In this document: piece after piece, positions 1 to 5,153 of the stretch
How the letters are laid out: every line of letters starts with the position of its first letter
Position numbering within the stretch: the first letter of the stretch is position 1
Source of the DNA: Nanohaloarchaea archaeon PL-Br10_U2g16
Lineage (GTDB): Archaea; Nanohalarchaeota; Nanosalinia; Nanosalinales; Nanosalinaceae
Length of the DNA: 5,153 nt
Assembly (NCBI GenBank): GCA_001563995.1
Contig: LKMV01000054.1
Span: 1 to 5,153 of the forward strand
Direction of reading: 5' to 3'
The notes under the pieces: generated by a model
Seen by the model: only the letters and a program-made list of their open reading frames with translations
Told to the model about the DNA's origin: nothing
Database searches by the model: none
Made by a program: the position numbers and the translations under genes

Positions 1-1010
<1,010 letters not shown>

Positions 1011-1024
1011 ATCCTAACATATAT

Positions 1025-1044
1025 CTTTATACTTTTTATTTGTT
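1025..1044 (-). promoter_or_regulatory. Putative TATA-box region for tnpB
   Basis: On the minus strand this stretch reads AACAAATAAAAAGTATAAAG. The AAATAAAAA part is centred about 27 bp before the ATG at 1010, which would give a nearly leaderless transcript, as is common in haloarchaea. The GTATAAAG part is an alternative but sits too close for a TSS upstream of the ATG. Only a weak GGAT lies before the start codon. The call rests on composition and spacing only. Confidence 0.35.
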
Positions 1045-1062
1045 ATGTTGCTAATAATTAAA

Positions 1063-1119
1063 GCTGATTCATCCCTAGCGCTAAAATCTAAAGGATTTTA
1101 GAAGTAGGGTCTTCTCAGC
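1063..1119. repeat. 57-nt interrupted palindrome, possible IS200/IS605 end hairpin
   Basis: The sequence folds symmetrically. GCTGA (1063-1067) pairs with TCAGC (1115-1119), CCCTA (1073-1077) with TAGGG (1105-1109), and CTAAAATC (1081-1088) with GATTTTAG (1094-1101) around the 5-nt loop TAAAG. The three perfect stems are separated by equal-sized 5x5 and 3x3 internal loops. The plus-strand pattern GATTCATCCC...GGGTCTTCTC resembles, from memory, subterminal hairpins at the ends of archaeal IS200/IS605 elements, which TnpA recognises as single-stranded DNA. It lies only 53 bp from the tnpB start, on the 5' side, so it could be the left end of that element or a remnant of another copy. It is not a good terminator for the kinase-like gene, because the T-run comes before the stem in that direction. 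Confidence 0.6.
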
Positions 1120-1126
1120 AAAAAAA
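1120..1126 (-). terminator. Poly-T terminator for the kinase-like gene
   Basis: Seven consecutive A on the plus strand read as TTTTTTT on the minus strand, about 39 nt after the stop of the minus-strand gene ending at 1165. Archaeal RNA polymerase terminates at T-runs without needing a stem-loop. Transcription ending here would stop short of the palindrome and of tnpB. Confidence 0.5.
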
Positions 1127-1164
1127 GATAAACTGATCGGCGATAGAAGTTACTCAGCTATAGG

Positions 1165-1977
1165 TTAGATCTTATCTCGGTAAAGGTTTCCTTTGAATGT
1201 TCTTACAGGCGGTGACTGCTTTGATATATTCGAAGTTTCAAGCATGCCAGGGTCTATCACCGCCACACCGTCTTCTGTAGGAGGATAGTTCTCCTTTTTT
1301 AAATCGACATAGACTACTCCTCTGCCGACCTCAGGAAAATTAGCAGTAATCCTATCTATTTCATCCTGCCAGTATGACTTGAACTGTTCGTACGCCTCTT
1401 CCTCGAATCTCTCTGTCATAGAATAGTCGGTCGGTTCCTCATGCAGGTCTTCGTGTTGGACAAAGTCTCCTATCATTAATTCGGGGGTTGCTATCCAGGG
1501 CTCGGCAACCTCTAGTTCTTCATCCCATTCAGTTTTTTCAGCTGCTTTCTTACCTGCGTATAAGTTATAGAAATCCGTAATTGAGTAAGGTGTGTCGTAT
1601 TCCCTTGTCTGGGCAACTAGCTCTTGTTCTCCAAGCTCTACCTTGTATACTGAATTAAAGGTTCCTGAACCTATCTTACTGATATCTTCGGGTTGTTCAT
1701 CAAAGACGGTCCTCTCTAAGTATTCAGGAAAGTTTGTTTCGTTTTCACGTACAAACTCTTCCCATGGACCGACAAAAGGCAGAGAGTCAGGTATATTTGG
1801 AAAAATACCTTTTTCATCAAGCGAATCTACCTTGCCAGGGTTTACTGTTGCTACAACCCTTTTCTCCGGAGCATCCTCTCTCACAACTATGATATCTGAT
1901 TCTTCGTTATACTGTGGATCTCCGGCAGGGGTAGTAAGTTCCCGAAGATAGCCAGATTTGATTCTCTCAGATGACAT
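1165..1977 (-). CDS. Protein-kinase-fold protein, atypical or pseudokinase, strongly acidic
   Basis: This 270-residue protein begins at the ATG at 1977. Residues 1-97 are not recognised. A kinase-like domain follows: a glycine-rich loop at 102-112 (IGSGTFNSVYK), a catalytic-loop-like D225-L-K-K-E-N230 and a DFG-like D242-P-G244. Thus the catalytic Asp, catalytic-loop Lys and Asn, and the metal-binding Asp are all present. The beta-3 VAxK motif reads V121-A-Q-T124, so the ATP-binding lysine is missing unless Arg125 or another residue replaces it. There is no membrane segment or signal peptide. The protein is very rich in Glu/Asp, as expected in a salt-in halophile. It is transcribed divergently from the RecA-like/PolB operon, alone, with its own TATA-like box and a poly-T terminator. 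DLKxEN...VIDPG arrangements also occur in kinase-like proteins of viruses and mobile elements, which would suit the accessory surroundings. The substrate is unknown; it could be a phosphotransferase or a non-catalytic binding protein. Confidence 0.7.
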   Translation of the reverse strand: MSSERIKSGYLRELTTPAGDPQYNEESDIIVVREDAPEKRVVATVNPGKVDSLDEKGIFPNIPDSLPFVGPWEEFVRENETNFPEYLERTVFDEQPEDISKIGSGTFNSVYKVELGEQELVAQTREYDTPYSITDFYNLYAGKKAAEKTEWDEELEVAEPWIATPELMIGDFVQHEDLHEEPTDYSMTERFEEEAYEQFKSYWQDEIDRITANFPEVGRGVVYVDLKKENYPPTEDGVAVIDPGMLETSNISKQSPPVRTFKGNLYRDKI

Positions 1978-1995
1978 AAATATTTTTTAGATTGA

Positions 1996-2008
1996 AAATA
2001 TATAAATG
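1996..2008 (-). promoter_or_regulatory. TATA box of the kinase-like gene
   Basis: On the minus strand this reads ACATTTATATATT or nearly so, a good archaeal TATA-like element centred about 25 bp before the ATG at 1977. The spacing implies that transcription starts at or very near the start codon. No Shine-Dalgarno sequence is present (the upstream bases are A/T), so a leaderless mRNA is likely. Confidence 0.6.
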
Positions 2009-2045
2009 TTACTGATAAGTGGTAAAAAGATGGACAAGATTTTAT

Positions 2046-2063
2046 CTACCGGAACTACCGGAA
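2046..2063. repeat. Perfect tandem 9-nt repeat (CTACCGGAA twice), candidate operator
   Basis: The 9-mer CTACCGGAA occurs at 2046-2054 and again directly at 2055-2063. It lies about 20-37 bp upstream of the TATA-like element of the RecA-like/PolB operon, within the divergent intergenic region, and is GC-richer than the sequence on its kinase side. Position just upstream of TATA/BRE suits an activator or repressor site in archaea. No regulator is identified, and chance duplication cannot be excluded. Confidence 0.4.
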
Positions 2064-2080
2064 TGTTACGCCTGGAGAAC

Positions 2081-2091
2081 GGTATTTAAGG
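2081..2091 (+). promoter_or_regulatory. TATA box of the RecA-like/PolB operon
   Basis: GGTATTTAAGG contains an archaeal TATA-like core (TATTTAAG, 2083-2090) preceded by purines that could act as a BRE. A start site about 25 bp downstream of its centre would fall near 2110-2113, giving a leader of roughly 12 nt before the ATG at 2124, or an almost leaderless message from the GTG at 2115. Confidence 0.6.
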
Positions 2092-2123
2092 TTTTTTACT
2101 AACTATCGGGTGCGGTGGTGAAA

Positions 2124-2756
2124 ATGGAAGCTCTGTACAAACAGGAGAAGATAAGCAGAACCGAGGTTATGGAGAAAATCCCTGAGCTTGTTGAAGGGGT
2201 GAATATAATTACTGATGGAGGCGGAAAACCTGTTCTTCAGTCTATCTTAGCTGATGAGTTGTCGAAGACCGGCAAGAAAGCGGTATGGATAGATGTAGGA
2301 AATGAATCGTCTACCTATGCTCTTGCATCCTCTGACAAAGCACTTATGGAAAAGGTGAGGGTAGGGAGAGCTTTTACAGCTTTCCAGCATCTCCGCATGT
2401 TTGAAAAGATAGAAGAGTACATTGATGAAGAGACAGAAGTGGTTGTAGCGCCGAACTTCACCTCTATATATCTCGGCTCGAGCATAGGACGTTGGGAGGC
2501 TAGAGAGCTGTTTGAGCACGCATGGGAGAAGCTGATAGATCTGGTGGAAAGCTACGAACTGAAGCTTCTGGTCTCACTGGAGGAAAAAAGCTCTGAGATG
2601 TCACATGTAGTAATCAATGATGCCAAAAGATCTGTAGAAGTTGAGAAAACCTCTGAAGGACTGAGTTACAGCTCTGAAGATTTCCGGACTGAGTTTTACT
2701 CCGGTAAAACCTTCTTCCAGACCACCATGGCTTACTGGGAAAAGGTGGTCGGCTGA
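2124..2756 (+). CDS. Degenerate RecA/Rad55-like protein, first gene of the PolB operon
   Basis: This 210-residue protein has the layout of a RecA/Rad55/KaiC-type ATPase core with broken nucleotide-binding motifs. The P-loop position (30-36) reads TDGGGKP: Lys35 is present, but the first Gly of GxxxxGK[ST] is absent and the Ser/Thr is Pro. The Walker B strand (106-111, VVVAPN) lacks its Asp. The segment VRVGRAFTAFQH (about 78-89) and the C-terminal QTTMAYWEKV (199-208) match, from memory, an uncharacterised haloarchaeal protein encoded next to a family B polymerase. By analogy with ImuA/SulA-type RecA relatives it may link the polymerase to RadA filaments or damaged DNA rather than hydrolyse ATP; this is inference. 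ATG 2124 is preferred because GGTG (2114-2117) lies 6 nt upstream and pairs with the 16S end; in-frame GTG codons at 2115 and 2118 are alternatives. Its TGA overlaps the next ATG by 1 nt. Confidence 0.75.
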   Translation: MEALYKQEKISRTEVMEKIPELVEGVNIITDGGGKPVLQSILADELSKTGKKAVWIDVGNESSTYALASSDKALMEKVRVGRAFTAFQHLRMFEKIEEYIDEETEVVVAPNFTSIYLGSSIGRWEARELFEHAWEKLIDLVESYELKLLVSLEEKSSEMSHVVINDAKRSVEVEKTSEGLSYSSEDFRTEFYSGKTFFQTTMAYWEKVVG

Positions 2757-3028
2757 TGGGAAGGACAAACGCAACCTATAGAAACCATCTTGACAGCTTT
2801 ATAGAAAGCTTCAACCCGTTTAGAAAGGCTTTAAGACGTGAAAATAGAGAATATCTAGATAAGCTGTGGGAGAAAGCCCATCGATATGCCTCCGCCGGCG
2901 CCTACATGAACTCTTCGGACCCGGGACTTCCTGCGATGGTCTCGGTAATGTTAGGTCTTCAAAAGGATATAGATCGGATAGAGCACAGGCTGGAAAGGAT
3001 AGAGGAGGAAGTCGGATGTTCAAGGTAG
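2756..3028 (+). CDS. Small conserved PolB-operon protein with C-terminal coiled coil
   Basis: A 90-residue protein. Its N-terminal half is basic and aromatic (MGRTNATYRNHLDSFIESF, then PFRKALRREN), followed by a helix ending near YASAGAYMN (44-52). The C-terminal part from about 66 to 86 (LQKDIDRIEHRLERIEEEV) has heptad-like spacing of Leu/Ile/Val and probably forms a coiled coil. There is no signal peptide or membrane segment. From memory, similar small proteins starting xRTNxTYRD sit between the RecA-like gene and the polymerase in haloarchaea; the function is unknown to me. The start overlaps the preceding stop as TGATG, with GGTG 8 nt upstream, and its 3' end overlaps polB by 13 nt and contains the polB Shine-Dalgarno. 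Translation is therefore likely coupled on both sides. A role as adaptor or oligomerisation subunit of a polymerase complex is inferred. Confidence 0.8.
   Translation: MGRTNATYRNHLDSFIESFNPFRKALRRENREYLDKLWEKAHRYASAGAYMNSSDPGLPAMVSVMLGLQKDIDRIEHRLERIEEEVGCSR
3002..3008 (+). promoter_or_regulatory. Strong Shine-Dalgarno site that fixes the polB start
   Basis: GAGGAGG lies inside the end of the preceding gene, 7 nt before the ATG at 3016. It is the clearest ribosome binding site in the window, and supports that ATG over in-frame codons further upstream such as the ATG at 2866. Confidence 0.75.
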
Positions 3029-5079
3029 ATTTTATCGATGGAAACGTTATCACATGGGAGAGAAGGGGAGAAAAGATAAGAGTTGAAAGATACGACAACT
3101 ACAATCCGACTTTCTACATCAATGGGGACAACTCGAAGCTTTTCAAGTCACGGCCTTGGATATCCGGTAGGGAAAACGTGGTGGCGACAAAGTACGAACG
3201 GTGGAGACCGGGACTTTCCGGTGGGAAGACCAAGGTACTTAGAATCGATGTCTCATCTGAGGAAAAGCTTATGGATGTTATCAGGGATCTGAAAAGTAAC
3301 TTTGATCGGAACAGCTTCCGTTTCTACAACGTGGACTTTTCCCCCCAGTTTCGTTTCTGTCTGGAGAAAGGCCTAAGCCCTGTGCCTGAAGAAGAGCTTC
3401 AAAGGATAGATTTAAAGCTGGACAGGAGAAAGATCGCGGACAGGGATCTTTCAGGGCTGAAGATAAACGGAGAAAGGTACGGAACCGAGAGAAAAGCCAC
3501 TGAGATGTTCCGGAGAAAGATAAGATCGGAAGATCCTGACGTAATTATGGTCAACAGAGGAGAGCTTTTGAAGCTTCTAAGGGATAAGATGCCTGAAAGG
3601 TTTTCTATCGGGAGAACAGGAAGTTTTCAGAAACTTGCAGGAGAGAATACGGTTTCTTCCTACGGGAAGACTGTTCATTCAAACTCAAGGTTCAACGTTC
3701 CGGGAAGGGCGGTTATAGACAGATCCAACAGCTTTTTACTTGGAGAAGCAACCTTTGAAGGGCTTTGGGATCTGGTCGGTAGATCCTACAGGCCGGTGCA
3801 GGAGCTGGCCTGGGCGTCGATAGGCAGGGTTCTGACATCTATAGAGGTGAAAAAGGCGATGGAGAAAGATATTCTTACCCCTTGGAGGAACTGGGAGCCT
3901 GAAACCCCTAAAAAGGCAGAAACACTTCATAGAGCGGACAGAGGAGGTTTTATATTTAGTCCTGAGCCCGGTGTATATAAAGATGTGTACGAGGCGGACT
4001 TTGCATCCCTTTTCCCGAATATTATGGTGGAGAAAAACATATCTCCTGAGACGGTATGCTGTGAATGCTGTAAAAACTCTAAGGTGCCGGAGCTCAACTA
4101 CAGCATATGTGAAAGACGTAGAGGCTTTATATCGGAGGTCCTAGAGCCTCTGGTAAACGACAGGCAACGGATGAAACAGAAGGTGGAGGGATTAGAGGGT
4201 AGGGAGAGGAGAAGGGTACAAGGCGGTATAGATGCAATAAAATGGCTTTTGGTATCCTGTTTTGGATATATGGGTCATGCACATGCGTCCTACGGCTCTA
4301 TAGAGTGTCATCAAGCAATACAGGCATATGATAGGGAAATAATGCTAGATGCTAAGAAAATATTTGAGGATGAAGGCTACAAGGTTATACACGGAATAAT
4401 AGACAGTATATGGGTCAAAGACTCGGAAAGCTCTCCTGAAATAACAGAGATCTGTGGGAAAGTGACTGAGCGGATAGGCATAGAGATGGAGTACGAGGAC
4501 AGGTTTGAATGGGTTGCTTTCGTCCCCAGAAGCTCTTCACCACAGAATATAGGTGCTTTAAACCGTTACTTTGGGAAGAGAGAAGACGGCAGCATAAAGA
4601 CTGCAGGGATAGAGGCAGAGCAGGACTCTAAGCCGGAGGTTGTGAAAAGCTCCCAGATAGATATGATAAGATCGTTTGACAGAGGAGGGGTAAGATCGGT
4701 CATAAAATGTCTTGAGAAGAAGATAGGAAGGCTTCAGAACGGAGATGTTGCTGTAGAGGATCTGATAATACGGAAGAAGGCTTCAAAATCTCTGGAACAG
4801 TACAAGGTCCGGAACAGGACTGTCGACGCTATTAAAAGGGCTAAGAATAAAGGTATAGAAATTAAACCCGGTCAGGAGGTAAGCTTCGTGGTCAGAAACG
4901 ATAACTCCTCTACAGCTGACAGGGTCAGACTGAGCTTTGAAGCCGAAGGTTACGATACCGAATTCTACAGAGAACAGCTTATCAGAGCGGCAGAGTCCGT
5001 ACTCTATCCCAAAGGTCTGGACAGAGAGGATATAAGAAGAAGGATTCGGGCTTCGGAGACATCCCTTGCTCGTTTCTAA
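3016..5079 (+). CDS. Family B DNA polymerase, exonuclease-inactive and with altered motif C (PolB2-like)
   Basis: This 687-residue protein is shorter than replicative archaeal PolB (about 770-800). Motif A is intact (D328-FASLFPNIM). Motif B keeps Lys409, Ser414 and Gly417, but the usual Asn is Val413 and the Tyr is Phe416. Motif C reads H459-G-I-I-D463-S: the second Asp, a metal ligand, is kept, and the first is Ile461. The thumb is present (about 585-675, IIRKKASKSLEQYK, KPGQEVSFVV). In the N-terminal half the exonuclease motifs are gone: the Exo I position (about 132-134) reads DLK, and Exo II (180-185) reads NRGELL without the final Asp. Cys352 and Cys365 sit where Pfu Pol has its C429-C443 disulfide; Cys348, 349 and 351 are extra. 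From memory, haloarchaeal homologues share HGI[VI]DS. It probably synthesises DNA without proofreading, perhaps across lesions, with the two upstream proteins. Residual activity is likely but untested. Confidence 0.92.
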   Translation: MFKVDFIDGNVITWERRGEKIRVERYDNYNPTFYINGDNSKLFKSRPWISGRENVVATKYERWRPGLSGGKTKVLRIDVSSEEKLMDVIRDLKSNFDRNSFRFYNVDFSPQFRFCLEKGLSPVPEEELQRIDLKLDRRKIADRDLSGLKINGERYGTERKATEMFRRKIRSEDPDVIMVNRGELLKLLRDKMPERFSIGRTGSFQKLAGENTVSSYGKTVHSNSRFNVPGRAVIDRSNSFLLGEATFEGLWDLVGRSYRPVQELAWASIGRVLTSIEVKKAMEKDILTPWRNWEPETPKKAETLHRADRGGFIFSPEPGVYKDVYEADFASLFPNIMVEKNISPETVCCECCKNSKVPELNYSICERRRGFISEVLEPLVNDRQRMKQKVEGLEGRERRRVQGGIDAIKWLLVSCFGYMGHAHASYGSIECHQAIQAYDREIMLDAKKIFEDEGYKVIHGIIDSIWVKDSESSPEITEICGKVTERIGIEMEYEDRFEWVAFVPRSSSPQNIGALNRYFGKREDGSIKTAGIEAEQDSKPEVVKSSQIDMIRSFDRGGVRSVIKCLEKKIGRLQNGDVAVEDLIIRKKASKSLEQYKVRNRTVDAIKRAKNKGIEIKPGQEVSFVVRNDNSSTADRVRLSFEAEGYDTEFYREQLIRAAESVLYPKGLDREDIRRRIRASETSLARF

Positions 5080-5090
5080 CTAAAAACTCA

Positions 5091-5103
5091 GGGTATATAT
5101 CTA
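5091..5103 (+). promoter_or_regulatory. Weak TATA-like stretch before the last gene
   Basis: GGGTATATATCTA is TATA-like, but its centre is only about 17 bp before the ATG at 5113, too close for a usual archaeal start upstream of that codon. The downstream gene may instead be read through from the PolB operon, since no T-run terminator is seen in the 33-bp gap. Confidence 0.25.
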
Positions 5104-5112
5104 ATACAGGGA

Positions 5113-5153
5113 ATGTCCGAACACAAAATAAGCTATGTAATACCAACTCTGAA
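5113..5153 (+). CDS. Start of a probable family 2 glycosyltransferase, cut by window edge
   Basis: Only 13 complete codons are visible, reading MSEHKISYVIPTL, with the next codon beginning AA (Asn or Lys). A short hydrophilic leader followed by ISYVIPTLN is the usual first beta-strand of GT-A fold family 2 glycosyltransferases, which transfer sugars from nucleotide or dolichyl-phosphate donors in cell-surface glycan or glycoprotein synthesis. AGGGA just before the ATG is a poorly spaced Shine-Dalgarno. The gene follows polB by 33 bp on the same strand, but its function appears unrelated. The assignment rests on this short motif alone. Confidence 0.5.
   Translation, partial: MSEHKISYVIPTL

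Noticed and set aside
1063..1126. Stem-loop plus T-run as an intrinsic terminator of the kinase-like gene
   Set aside because: On the minus strand the T-run precedes the stem instead of following it, so only the T-run itself was kept as terminator.
1592..1951. Plus-strand 119-codon open frame
   Set aside because: It is antisense to the kinase-like gene, whose protein shows real motifs. The Ser-rich product is a shadow translation.
2247..2519. Minus-strand 90-codon frame
   Set aside because: It is antisense to the RecA-like gene, with no recognisable motif or start signals.
2866..3015. Upstream in-frame extension of polB starting at ATG 2866
   Set aside because: It would overlap the 90-residue gene by more than 160 nt and adds sequence with no polymerase similarity. 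ATG 3016 has GAGGAGG 7 nt upstream and starts a typical PolB N-terminus (MFKVDFIDG).

Overview
The window looks like a piece of a halophilic archaeal genome of moderate GC (mid-40s percent by eye). The PolB operon proteins resemble, from memory, a conserved haloarchaeal gene set. AT-rich TATA-like elements lie about 25 bp before several starts, Shine-Dalgarno sites are of the GGTG/GGAGG type, and Arg and Ile codons are dominated by AGA/AGG and ATA. Some proteins are very rich in Glu/Asp. A nanohaloarchaeon would fit this mixture, but that assignment is an inference.

Layout: (1) 1-1010, minus strand: a TnpB of an IS200/IS605-type element, cut by the left window edge. (2) 1011-1164: intergenic DNA with a long, highly symmetric interrupted palindrome (1063-1119) that resembles an IS200/IS605 end, plus a poly-T terminator for the next gene. 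(3) 1165-1977, minus strand: an acidic protein with a protein-kinase-like fold that lacks the usual VAxK lysine. (4) 1978-2123: a divergent promoter region with TATA-like boxes for both directions and a perfect tandem 9-nt repeat. (5) 2124-5079, plus strand: a tightly packed three-gene operon of a degenerate RecA/Rad55-like protein, a 90-residue protein ending in a predicted coiled coil, and a family B DNA polymerase of 687 residues. (6) 5113 to the end, plus strand: the first 13 codons of what is probably a family 2 glycosyltransferase.

The operon is the centre of interest. Its junctions overlap by 1 and 13 nt, so the three proteins are probably made together. The polymerase has kept the motif A aspartate and the second motif C aspartate, but has lost the first motif C aspartate and the 3'-5' exonuclease acidic residues. 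Its partner is a RecA-like protein with a broken P-loop. A degenerate RecA paralogue, a small protein and a proofreading-deficient polymerase recall the bacterial ImuA-ImuB-DnaE2 mutasome. The working hypothesis is an archaeal translesion or mutagenic repair cassette. The TnpB element and the kinase-like gene suggest that the left side of the window is accessory DNA.
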